Of a stretch of 64,000 bases of DNA, positions 16,362-25,089 are shown in pieces. Every line of letters begins with the position of its first letter. Position 1 is the first letter of the stretch. Location of the stretch: contig JAHLWS010000030.1 of NCBI GenBank assembly GCA_019057795.1, positions 1 through 64,000 of the forward strand. Direction: 5' to 3'. This DNA comes from Promethearchaeota archaeon. GTDB taxonomy: Archaea; Asgardarchaeota; Lokiarchaeia; Sigyniarchaeales; SOKP01. The notes below the pieces were generated by a model. It saw only the letters and a program-made list of their open reading frames with translations, had not been told where the DNA came from and did no database searches. Made by a program: the position numbers and the translations under genes.

Positions 16362-18549
16362 TTAAATCATTGGTAATTTTGATAGGTAAATCGTTTTTTA
16401 TTGAATCTATTGTTTTAAAACACAGATACATTGCTATTAGTGCGTCGTCTACTCGAATTAATGATTCTTCCTCATTTAAATTAGCTTTAATAACATTTTC
16501 TAATTCATTTTTATGTCCTTTATCTTGAACTTGTAATTTTTTATTCCCTACATCAAACCCCGAAGTATGCATCGTTTTAAAATCATCAATAAATATTGTA
16601 GACTCTCCTGAGAATATCTCAATTCTCTCTTTTGGTATATCCGGACCACCTAAATCAGTATATATGAGATTTGCTATAGATCCATTTTTGAATTCAATTA
16701 GAACTGTACAACTATCATAAACTTCTATATTTTTATGGCTTAAATTCCCCCCTTTAGCATATATCTCAATAGGAGTAGAATCTATTAAATATAAGATTAA
16801 ATCTGTAAAATGACAAAATTCTCCAATAATTGGACCTCCTCCAATATTCGGATCATAAACCCAATGTGATCCAGATATAAATGTATTAGCGATTCTATAA
16901 TTCATTATAATCGGGTTATCTCTCTTTTTTAATAATTCTTTAGCGATCTGAATAAATGGACTATACCTACGATTAAAACCAATAGAATAAAATTTTCCAG
17001 TTTTTTTTACGGTATTATAAACTTCTTTACATTGATTCATAGTTAATGCCATTGGTTTTTCGCAATAAACATTTTTCCCCGCTTTTAATGCTTCTATTGC
17101 GAATTTTCCATGAGTATTATGTCTTGTATAAATAAATACAATATCAATTTCGGGATCCTTAAGTATTTTTTTATGATTAGTCGTAATATAATCTGGGTGA
17201 AATTTCGCTAAACATAATTCAGCAGTTTTTTTATGTTCAGTACAAATTCCTTTTATTTTACAATTTGGATTTGATAATAACAAAGGGAGATGAGTACTTT
17301 GTGCGAAAGAACCACATCCTATTAACCCAATCATTAATTTTTTCCTTTTAATTTCTGTTATTGAAGTTATTCGTTTGATTTTTAAATGTTCTTCTTCATG
17401 TGTAAATTTTAATAGAATTGCAATATTATTGAAAGGATCGTTTTCTAACTTTTCATACGCTATGTTCGCCTTATCTACAGGGATGATATCGGAAATTAGG
17501 ATCTTTACATTAATTTTTTTTTCTGAAATTAAGGTTAAAAAGAATTCCATATTTCTTTTTTCTGTCCAAGGGACAAATTCTTCGGGATAATCAAATCCTT
17601 CATATTCATAATACATATCATAACGCCCAGGCCCATACGATCTAGATATTAATAAATCTGCTTCCTTGTAATAAAGTTTCCCTCGATTTACTTCTATAGG
17701 AAATCCACCTAACATCACGATTTTTCCTCTATCCCGGATTAAATCAACTGCATCTTCTAAAATTTTTGAAGATTTAGATGTTGCGCAAATTATTATTGAA
17801 TCCAATCCTTTCATATTAGTAAGTTCTGAAACCTTTCTATCTGAGTTGAGATATTTTGGATTAATAATAAAGTCAGCGCCTAATTCTTTAGCAAGATTTA
17901 ATCTTTTATTTATTAAATCAAAAGCGACAATTCTCCCTCCACTTGCCTTAATTAATTGAACAATAACTAATCCAATTAAACCTGTACCTATAACGCCAAC
18001 AAATTCTCCTGGTTTTATATCTGCACGATGAATTCCATGAAGAGCTATCGCTCCTAATGTAGCAAATGCAGCTTCTTCTAGAGTAACATTATTTGGAACT
18101 TTACATGTTAAATTTTTTGGAGAATATATAATTTCGGCGTGATTTGACCCCCCGCAAGAAACTCTATCATTTATTTGATAATCTTTTAGATTAGTTTTTT
18201 GGACTAGTCCAGAACAACTATAACCAATCGGAGTTAAATTAGAAGTAGGTTTTATAAAATTTTTTCCATCATCCTTCTTAAAGAGATATAATTTCCCAAA
18301 TTTAATTGTTCCTAGAATCCCTCTTTCCTTTATTTCATTATAAATTATATTTCGAAAATCTTTTGATTTAATTACTTTTTTGATAAAAGGTAAATTATGA
18401 AATCTTCTCATTTTAATATCCGATAATTCAGTACCAGAAGAAATTAGAGCGAAACTTGTTTTAACAATTGATCCCTTTGTTTCTATGATAGGATCTTTCA
18501 TCTCTTTTACTATAATTTGACTCTTATTATTAATAAATAATTTTTTCAT
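16354..18549 (-). CDS. Bi-domain oxidoreductase: alcohol-dehydrogenase-like plus Gfo/Idh/MocA
   Basis: Two enzymes are fused. Residues about 1-350 (from the ATG at 18549) are a medium-chain zinc-type dehydrogenase fold with the cofactor motif GVIGTGLIGLVIVQLIKASG and a quinone-oxidoreductase-like GYSCSG stretch. From about 365 a Gfo/Idh/MocA domain begins with IGLIGCGSFAQ and continues with EKPMALT (the catalytic-lysine motif) and GFNRRYSP. Such fusions occur next to heparinase-like proteins and GT4 enzymes in bacterial polysaccharide loci, as here. The likely role is oxidation/reduction of a nucleotide sugar; the substrate is unknown. A TTG 27 bases upstream (18576) is an alternative start, but the family starts near MKKLFINNK. 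The gene lies 98 bases after the heparinase-like gene and overlaps the next gene by 8. Confidence 0.9.
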   Translation of the reverse strand: MKKLFINNKSQIIVKEMKDPIIETKGSIVKTSFALISSGTELSDIKMRRFHNLPFIKKVIKSKDFRNIIYNEIKERGILGTIKFGKLYLFKKDDGKNFIKPTSNLTPIGYSCSGLVQKTNLKDYQINDRVSCGGSNHAEIIYSPKNLTCKVPNNVTLEEAAFATLGAIALHGIHRADIKPGEFVGVIGTGLIGLVIVQLIKASGGRIVAFDLINKRLNLAKELGADFIINPKYLNSDRKVSELTNMKGLDSIIICATSKSSKILEDAVDLIRDRGKIVMLGGFPIEVNRGKLYYKEADLLISRSYGPGRYDMYYEYEGFDYPEEFVPWTEKRNMEFFLTLISEKKINVKILISDIIPVDKANIAYEKLENDPFNNIAILLKFTHEEEHLKIKRITSITEIKRKKLMIGLIGCGSFAQSTHLPLLLSNPNCKIKGICTEHKKTAELCLAKFHPDYITTNHKKILKDPEIDIVFIYTRHNTHGKFAIEALKAGKNVYCEKPMALTMNQCKEVYNTVKKTGKFYSIGFNRRYSPFIQIAKELLKKRDNPIIMNYRIANTFISGSHWVYDPNIGGGPIIGEFCHFTDLILYLIDSTPIEIYAKGGNLSHKNIEVYDSCTVLIEFKNGSIANLIYTDLGGPDIPKERIEIFSGESTIFIDDFKTMHTSGFDVGNKKLQVQDKGHKNELENVIKANLNEEESLIRVDDALIAMYLCFKTIDSIKNDLPIKITNDLNE

Positions 18550-18647
18550 AGATGTCAATATTAACTTTGAATTCAATAAAAGGTGTGAAAGATTATTGAT
18601 AGTAAGTAATAAATTTCTTAACTATTATTAAATTTTTATATACAAAG

Positions 18648-20696
18648 TCATATTTCAATAGGATTTAGTGATTTACTTCCTTTGATGCTGTTTATTTCTA
18701 TAAAAATTTCAAACATTTCATTTTGCTTGAATGAGTGATTTGAAGATATGCTAAGGAGAGAGTTTTCATATTTTTCTCCATAATTAGGTGAATATACTGA
18801 TTTATCGATTTGAACATTAAAATCAAATGGAGATGAGATTTTCATCAATATCTCATTATCTATATTTACAATATTATTTTTAAGGGAAATGTTGAGTCCT
18901 TTACTAAAATGATAATTTATATTTATCTCAAAAATTTCTTCATTTTGATTCTCTTGAGATCGTATTACAGTGTCTTTAATAAGCATATTATTTATGTCTT
19001 TATTAGTAATTATGTTCCTTTTGACAATGAACCCTTTGTAGCCATTGTGATAACATCTAAATTCAATTTTATTATTATGCTTATTGATAATACGTTTAAT
19101 CTTAGGTTTATTCCCCCAAGAAAACCAAGATTTAATCATAGCCTGATTTTGATTATTTATGGTTAATACATTATGGGCTTTACTACTACGAAAATAGTTC
19201 CTTTCTTTCCATGATTTATTATAAGTATAAGTTCCTGAATCAGTAATTATATTTTTTCCCTTATAAGAATAGATAATATTTGTTATATTGCTATGTGAAT
19301 GACCCGCAGTTCGCGCTCCAAATCTGCCAAAATCAATAAATAAATAATTTGCTTTACTAGACCAATTATTTCTCATTACATAATATCCTGCATCGTTAAA
19401 ATATTTCAATTTTGTATTAGGTTTTATAATTTTAAGATTATTATAAATTTCATATTTTTTAGAGCCTAGTAGTAAGATTGAGGGAGGGAGTAATTTGTTT
19501 GAAAGGAATTTTAAATCTCCTCTTTGAAATAAGATAGCCCCTAAATTAAGAAGATCAATAAAAGAATCGTTTTTATAAGATGTTAGTAATAGGACTCTTC
19601 CATCATCAGAATCGCCAATTAATGGAAAAGTTCCATTAGGCTTAATTGAATAAGATAGGTAATCATACATTTTTTCAATAATATCTTGTTCTCTCTTTTT
19701 TAAAGCATTAGAATTTATGATATCAAAAAGCGTAAAAAATTCTAATACAAATCTATGATAGTTAATAGATTGTTCTATATTTGTCCCATCAGGTCGAGTT
19801 TGTAGAAGAATTTGCCTTTTAAATTTTTTATAAAAATTATTCTCCCATTTTGTGAATGGTTTAATTTGTTCAAAGATTTTTGAAAATAAATATATACCAA
19901 ACAAATCTCCAATAGTATGGTTCAATGAGTGGCGTGTATAAAAATATTTTAAATAATATGCGTGTTGAGACATCGATTTGAATATTTTCTTAAAAAACTC
20001 ATCATTATTAACTTCCTTAGAATCTTCAAAAAAGTATAAAGTAAAAATCCATGATATAAGTCGAATCGATATTTCTAACCCATCACACCAATTTATACCG
20101 TATAACGGAGGATTCTTCTTAATCCAATCTAATACTAGATGCTTAAATTCTTTCGCATATCTTTCATTTTTTGTGGAATAATATGCAAATCCTAAATATA
20201 TTAAAAACTGATGCCGATTAAATTCCCAAACATATTTTACATCAATTTTTCCATTTTTTGGGCGTATATCTATTTTTTCTGACTTTTCCAATTTCCAAGT
20301 AAAATTATTGAAAAAGCTCCAATGCCAGTCAATTTTTTCTTCAAATACGATAGTCTTTTCAAAAATATCAAATTCCTTTATTATAACTTTGTCAGCAAAA
20401 TTAATATAATCACTAATCTCTCTGGAACAGTTGTTTTTTAAGCACTCAATAATTTTTTCTTTTTCATCTTTATTAGAATAGGCAAAAATATTGTTATTAA
20501 AGAAAATATTACGAATATCAGATATCTTCGAAGAGCCAAGCATTCTCCAAAATAATTTATCAGAGATACATGATTTTCTAATAATTTCGCGTTTTTTATT
20601 ATAATATTTAAAAAGTAAAATCTTTCTAATTTTACTTTTAATTTTTTCAATAATTATAAAAATATTAAGTGATTTTCGAACTCCTAAAAAAGTCAT
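18648..20696 (-). CDS. Heparinase II/III-like (alginate lyase superfamily) protein
   Basis: The 682-residue protein has the two-part layout of PL-type heparinase II/III: an alpha/alpha toroid (about 70-380, with NWCDGLEISIRLISW and the FYTRHSLNHTIGDLFGIY region) and a beta-sandwich C-terminal domain (FGRFGARTAGHSHSNITNIIY, TDSGTYTYN, FRSSKAHNV). GHSHSN and the preceding RNNW are typical of the Hepar_II_III family. Members cleave uronic-acid polysaccharides by elimination, or edit or trim the nascent polymer of their own locus; the latter fits the flanking biosynthetic genes. I see no signal peptide, so it may act inside the cell. It is followed by the bi-domain oxidoreductase. A dead copy lies at 14420-15080. 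Confidence 0.88.
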   Translation of the reverse strand: MTFLGVRKSLNIFIIIEKIKSKIRKILLFKYYNKKREIIRKSCISDKLFWRMLGSSKISDIRNIFFNNNIFAYSNKDEKEKIIECLKNNCSREISDYINFADKVIIKEFDIFEKTIVFEEKIDWHWSFFNNFTWKLEKSEKIDIRPKNGKIDVKYVWEFNRHQFLIYLGFAYYSTKNERYAKEFKHLVLDWIKKNPPLYGINWCDGLEISIRLISWIFTLYFFEDSKEVNNDEFFKKIFKSMSQHAYYLKYFYTRHSLNHTIGDLFGIYLFSKIFEQIKPFTKWENNFYKKFKRQILLQTRPDGTNIEQSINYHRFVLEFFTLFDIINSNALKKREQDIIEKMYDYLSYSIKPNGTFPLIGDSDDGRVLLLTSYKNDSFIDLLNLGAILFQRGDLKFLSNKLLPPSILLLGSKKYEIYNNLKIIKPNTKLKYFNDAGYYVMRNNWSSKANYLFIDFGRFGARTAGHSHSNITNIIYSYKGKNIITDSGTYTYNKSWKERNYFRSSKAHNVLTINNQNQAMIKSWFSWGNKPKIKRIINKHNNKIEFRCYHNGYKGFIVKRNIITNKDINNMLIKDTVIRSQENQNEEIFEININYHFSKGLNISLKNNIVNIDNEILMKISSPFDFNVQIDKSVYSPNYGEKYENSLLSISSNHSFKQNEMFEIFIEINSIKGSKSLNPIEI

Positions 20697-20809
20697 GAGT
20701 TTAATCTCTTAAATATTAATTTCAAAAATTCTATCTATATATAAAATTAATTGTGTTTAATTTGATAAACTTAAAGATAATTGGGAATTATTAAATTTAA
20801 ATTAATCTC

Positions 20810-22066
20810 CTACTTTAAAAGTTTATCATAAATCGGAATATACTTTTTAATTACCTCAGACCAACTATAATTATTCACTACATATTCACGGGCACTTTGT
20901 TTCAACATCTCAGTTTTTTCTGGTGTTTTTAAATATTTTTCTAACTTTATAGCTAAAGCTTTACTATTTTCTACTTTAAAGAGATCTCCTGAAATATTTT
21001 GTTTAATTAATTCATTTAGAGCAGGTAAATCGCTTGCTAATAAGACTTTCCCCATTGCCATCACTTCTAAAGGTTTTAGAGGAGTTACTAATCTGTTTAT
21101 TCTTAAATTTAATCGAGGAAGTACAAAAATATCTATTATGGAATAATAATTATTCACTTCTTCATATGGAACCATTCCAGTAAAAGTTACATCTTTTTTT
21201 ATATTTAATATCTTAGAATAATCCTTCAATGATTCTAAATAACCAGATGATCTTACTGGGCCTACAATTAAGAGTTTTATATTATTTACTGTTTTTTTTA
21301 GAAGAGAAAAAGATTTCAATAAAATTTCAATTCCTTCATGTCTTCGAATAGAACCTATATAACCTATAACTTTTTTATTTTGTAGACTTAATTTTTTTTT
21401 TAAACATTGATTTGGTTCTAATGGAACAAATTTCTTAGTGTCAACTCCATTGGGAACTATATATATCTTTTCTTCAACAATCCCCCTATTCTTAATATCG
21501 TTTTTCATTGCTAGTCCTAATGTGATCACAGCATCAGCCTTCTTCATTAATTTAGTTTCCTTTTTATGTTTTCTCTTATGTTTAAATGAATCCTTTTTAT
21601 ATTTTTCACTTGCAACATCATAATCTTCAGGAAAATATCTCACTTCGTAAATGAATGGAATCTTTTTGCTTTTTGCAATCTTGTAACCATATTTTGCAAA
21701 TTTTGCGGGTGAGTGAGCGTGAATTAAATCTATCTTTTGGATTTCGACAAACTTAGATAAATAATTTTTCTGATTCGTAAATAAAAGTGTGTTTATTAAA
21801 TTATATCCTTTGGAAATTTTTAGAGCTTTTAGAATCTTTGAGTTTGAAATTAAATTATATCCCGGAAAGGGTGGAAATTTATAATAAGGTACTCCGTTTT
21901 TAATGTAAGGATTATTATTTCTCATATTTTTAGGGTCAATTAAAGCTAAAGGATTTACATATTTCTGTTGTTCTTGAAGAATATTATGTGCTCTAATTGT
22001 GTACCCCGCTAATATTGGCAATGAAACTTCAAGCAAATGCAATATCCTTGTGTTATTAATTTTCAT
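20810..22066 (-). CDS. Glycosyltransferase family 4
   Basis: A GT-B fold retaining glycosyltransferase of about 418 residues. Visible are the N-terminal strand ILHLLEVSLPILAGYTIRAHNI (acceptor domain), IDLIHAHSPAKFAKYG, VITLGLAMKNDI, VPNGVDTKKFVP, GYIGSIRRHEGIEILLKSF and the donor site GDLFKVENSKALA. In place of E-x7-E it has RLVTPLKPLEVMAMGK, as in the WcaI/PelF-like GT4 group. A TTG at 22087 would add seven residues; I prefer the ATG at 22064-22066, where the family's first strand begins. It follows a methyltransferase by 49 bases and precedes the heparinase-like gene. Its leader is duplicated at 23590-23633. Confidence 0.88.
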   Translation of the reverse strand: MKINNTRILHLLEVSLPILAGYTIRAHNILQEQQKYVNPLALIDPKNMRNNNPYIKNGVPYYKFPPFPGYNLISNSKILKALKISKGYNLINTLLFTNQKNYLSKFVEIQKIDLIHAHSPAKFAKYGYKIAKSKKIPFIYEVRYFPEDYDVASEKYKKDSFKHKRKHKKETKLMKKADAVITLGLAMKNDIKNRGIVEEKIYIVPNGVDTKKFVPLEPNQCLKKKLSLQNKKVIGYIGSIRRHEGIEILLKSFSLLKKTVNNIKLLIVGPVRSSGYLESLKDYSKILNIKKDVTFTGMVPYEEVNNYYSIIDIFVLPRLNLRINRLVTPLKPLEVMAMGKVLLASDLPALNELIKQNISGDLFKVENSKALAIKLEKYLKTPEKTEMLKQSAREYVVNNYSWSEVIKKYIPIYDKLLK

Positions 22067-22115
22067 AGTATTTTTCTTACTTTGCAAGTTAATTTGCTTC
22101 TACTTCAGGTGTAAA

Positions 22116-23042
22116 TCATTTAATTTTCCTCATCCAAAAACTTGATATAATTTTACTTTTTAATCGATAAGAAATAAACGCGTTTTCTAAGAGGTCTGGA
22201 AAAGTTGAATTCATAAAATTCCCCGCCCATAAAACTTCAAAACTATTATTAAAAGAAAGAAATGCCTGTAATAAGTATTGCTCATTCCAAAATATATTAT
22301 CTATTAGTATTTTTCTTTTTGGATATTCAAATGGAAAATAAATATCGTGAATATGGATGATTACACCCTTCCTTAGTCTAGGAATAATTTCAAAATATTC
22401 ATATTGAACATCATTACCTATTTTAATAACATGACTTGAATCTATAAATAGAATATCATTTTCTTTTAATTTAGTAAATTCGGTAATAGGAACATTTTGT
22501 ACTTCTTTTGGAATTAATTTCTTTAATCCAGGAAAGCCTTTTTTTAAAATGGTGTTTGGATAAGGCTCAATCGCTATTAAATCACAATTATAATTGTTAT
22601 CTAAACTATAGTTTCTTAAAATTGCCTTAGCTGAGCAATATGTTGAAAATCCTGAACCGATCTCAATAATTCTTCTTGGCTTAAAATATCTAATCATACA
22701 ATATAACACATCACTATCCACTGGACCAAAATACTCATTACTAAGATAATATTCATAAGGTTCAGCTTCTTTTGATTGCTTTACTGGAAAATTGTCATAC
22801 TCACTTTTAAAGTTGGTTACAAAATGAGATAATAAATCTTGTTGCTTTTCCTCATTAAGATTAACACCAAATAATTCCTTTCTTTTTGTCCATATGTCAT
22901 TGTTTAATTTAGATAAGTCAGGTATGGGTGAATAATAATTATTAGGCGTAATATTTATTCCAAATTTTTGAATAATTCTCAATTTATTTTTTGGTAAAAT
23001 ATGACATATCGGTTTAATAATATCTTTCAGCTTCAATTTCAA
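22116..23042 (-). CDS. Class I SAM-dependent methyltransferase
   Basis: The protein (308 residues) has methyltransferase motif I as IIEIGSGFSTYCSAKA, the acidic strand-2 residue in LIAIEPYPN, and motif IV as DILFIDSSHVIKIGNDVQYEYFEI. The last two are typical of the Methyltransf_24 family, in which D-S-S-H binds metal. Related enzymes O-methylate sugars in surface-polysaccharide loci; the acceptor here is unknown. It is the first gene of a probable minus-strand unit reaching to 15154 (methyltransferase, GT4, heparinase-like, bi-domain oxidoreductase, dehydrogenase-like, CapK stub). Confidence 0.82.
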   Translation of the reverse strand: MKLKLKDIIKPICHILPKNKLRIIQKFGINITPNNYYSPIPDLSKLNNDIWTKRKELFGVNLNEEKQQDLLSHFVTNFKSEYDNFPVKQSKEAEPYEYYLSNEYFGPVDSDVLYCMIRYFKPRRIIEIGSGFSTYCSAKAILRNYSLDNNYNCDLIAIEPYPNTILKKGFPGLKKLIPKEVQNVPITEFTKLKENDILFIDSSHVIKIGNDVQYEYFEIIPRLRKGVIIHIHDIYFPFEYPKRKILIDNIFWNEQYLLQAFLSFNNSFEVLWAGNFMNSTFPDLLENAFISYRLKSKIISSFWMRKIK

Positions 23043-23137
23043 TTAACAATCTCTTTTATTATTAGAAATCTACAATATTTAAATAAATTTTTGGGTTAAT
23101 TTTTTAAATGAATGATAAATTAATAATTAGCCCCTTT

Positions 23138-23515
23138 CTATATTTTCGCTAAATTGCGCCCCTGACTCATTAAATGTGCTAATTCTGTAGAAATTAAATT
23201 ATTTGTTATGAAATCACCGCTTATATTCCTTTCAATTTGTATTTCATTTAGGAGTTTGGGATGATTTCTAACAATTACCACGGGACATATCCGATTTTCG
23301 ATCGATAATTCCGTTTTGGACTCACATAGCTTGAGTAACGATATAATGGCGTTATTTGACCCCTCTCCAACATTATTTTGAATAAATTTTCGAAAGAATT
23401 GTCCAAAAAGCTCTTTTAATGTGGCTAATATCTGAAGATTTGTGTTCTTGCTGAATTTTAGCGTCATTCTATAGGGATCAACCTTCACATACCCTCGCTT
23501 GCCCTTGTAGAACAC
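23138..23515 (-). CDS. Unrecognised fragmentary basic protein, possible mobile-element debris
   Basis: Taken from the GTG at 23513-23515 the product is 125 residues (YKGKRGYVKVDPYRMTLKF, then a helix-rich remainder). The frame is open further upstream with a strikingly basic stretch (RKNRIKKKKRGRRGLFKVF) and no start codon. It shows no resemblance I can name. The basic N-terminus, lack of a start and richer CG content than its surroundings suggest a piece of a foreign gene, perhaps a transposase. It lies directly downstream of a duplicated glycosyltransferase leader. Confidence 0.35.
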   Translation of the reverse strand: MFYKGKRGYVKVDPYRMTLKFSKNTNLQILATLKELFGQFFRKFIQNNVGEGSNNAIISLLKLCESKTELSIENRICPVVIVRNHPKLLNEIQIERNISGDFITNNLISTELAHLMSQGRNLAKI

Positions 23516-23589
23516 TTTAAAGAGCCCTCGCCTTCCACGCTTCTTTTTTTTGATTCGATTTTTTCTTTTCCTTTGAATCTGAACAATAT

Positions 23590-23633
23590 TTATTAATTTT
23601 CATACTATTTTTCTCACTTTGTAAGCTAAGTTG
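23590..23633 (-). repeat. Duplicated glycosyltransferase leader and start region
   Basis: These 44 bases match 22053-22096, the leader and start codon of the GT4 gene, with five mismatches and no gaps. Both contain AAAAATA, then ATGAAAATTAATAA. Here the ATG is followed by only four or five codons before foreign sequence, so it is a remnant 5' end of a related gene or a recombination footprint. Confidence 0.7.
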
Positions 23634-23650
23634 TAATTTAATTAGAATTA

Positions 23651-24532
23651 TTATTCAAGAGATATTCGCCTTTTAGTGAAATTAAAAAACTCAATTATAA
23701 AGTCTAAAGGACTGTATCTAAAAATTTTGTAAAATACTTTTAGACTTTCTGATATTTTTCTTTTATTTAAAAAAAGATAAGCAACTCTCGAGAAATGAGC
23801 AGTATATATCTTTTTCGATGTTTTGTATCCATAAGAACTAATAAGAGGATTAAGAGTCTTTAAGTATTTGAATTTTAATTTAAGGTAATTTTCTGGAGAG
23901 ATATGAGATTGATGATGATCGGATGTACCAACTACAAAAAGAGGTTCTTTGAAGAGTTTTATTTTCCCTTTTTTACAAATTCTTAATATAAAATCCCAAT
24001 CTTCATGTACTTGATAAGAGATATTGAATCCACCTATATATTTAACTATATCTGTTTTTAATAACAATGAACTTCCCCCCGCTAGGCTCATATTACATTT
24101 TAATAATGAAAGAGATAAATCACCTTCAGTATTGCTTTTTATAACTTTTCTAGGTTTTTCTCTAATATACCATGAATAAATCCCAATCCATTCATTATTT
24201 AGAGATTCCATCGTATTAACTAATTTTTCAATTTTAGTTTTTAAAAAGAAGTCATCATCGTCCAGAAAAGCAATATATTTGCCTTTCGCTCTTTGAATTC
24301 CGGAATTTCGAGCGGCAGAGGGTCCTTGATTTTGTTTGTGGTTAATCAATTCTACATTTTTCTTTATATCTATAAATTTCTCAATATCTGAGTTAGGATC
24401 GTCGTTAATAATAATTATTTCAATATTATCGTAAGTTTGATTATAAACACTATTAATTGCTCTAGAAAGTGATTTTAATCTCTTATATGTTGGTATAACA
24501 ACAGTTACAAGAGGATTATCTTTTTGCTTCAT
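23651..24532 (-). CDS. Glycosyltransferase family 2
   Basis: A GT-A enzyme of 293 residues. It starts PLVTVVIPTYKRLKSLSRAINSVYNQTY, with the nucleotide-binding IIINDD near 40-45, QGPSAARNSGIQRAKGKYIAFLDDDD (the DxD metal site) near 67-92, and the acceptor-side motif QVHEDWDF near 180. This is the standard soluble GT2 type without membrane segments. It transfers a sugar in polysaccharide assembly; donor and acceptor are unknown. ATG start at 24530-24532. It stands between debris on both sides and is probably transcribed alone. Confidence 0.9.
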   Translation of the reverse strand: MKQKDNPLVTVVIPTYKRLKSLSRAINSVYNQTYDNIEIIIINDDPNSDIEKFIDIKKNVELINHKQNQGPSAARNSGIQRAKGKYIAFLDDDDFFLKTKIEKLVNTMESLNNEWIGIYSWYIREKPRKVIKSNTEGDLSLSLLKCNMSLAGGSSLLLKTDIVKYIGGFNISYQVHEDWDFILRICKKGKIKLFKEPLFVVGTSDHHQSHISPENYLKLKFKYLKTLNPLISSYGYKTSKKIYTAHFSRVAYLFLNKRKISESLKVFYKIFRYSPLDFIIEFFNFTKRRISLE

Positions 24533-25089
24533 TATTCTTCTAGAAGTTTTTTGACTTTAGTTTTTTTACAAAAATTATATTCATTAAATTGAGTAAATTT
24601 TAATTTTTAATAATTTTACTTTTTTTTACTTTTCTTAAAGGATAAAAGGATATATATCTATTCTATTATATTTTTATTTTTCTCGCTTTAACGACAACAT
24701 ACCTATGAAAATCTGAAAAAAAATATCTAAATGAAGACATTGATAACCCTTTGAACCTAATCTTTCATATAAGATAAACGGGTAAAGAATTCGCAATCTT
24801 TAAACTCTCTTTTTTTAAATGGTTAAAAATATTAGTGTAGGGTATCCATAGATTGTGTCAGCGAAGAATTTAATCAGTACCATTTAAGCAAAAAAGGGGA
24901 AAACGAAAAAATTACTCCGTAGGGCATAAAAAAGGGAAATACCACACCCGACGCAAGTAAATGAATTTCTAAGAAAAAATGGAATTAAAAAAACATAAAA
25001 ATTTTGGTTGCGTGCTTGGATTATCAATTAAAAGAAGTTTTGAATTTAGATCATAATAATAAGAAAAATCATCTATTTTTGATCGGTGT
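24533..25089. other. Non-coding stretch with possible transposase-like debris
   Basis: No intact gene. Bases about 24840-24965 are visibly richer in G and C than the surroundings, and in one plus-strand frame they give SEEFNQYHLSKKGENEKITP, a stop, then KKGKYHTRRK. That looks like decayed protein-coding DNA of foreign origin, but I cannot assign it. Confidence 0.4.
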
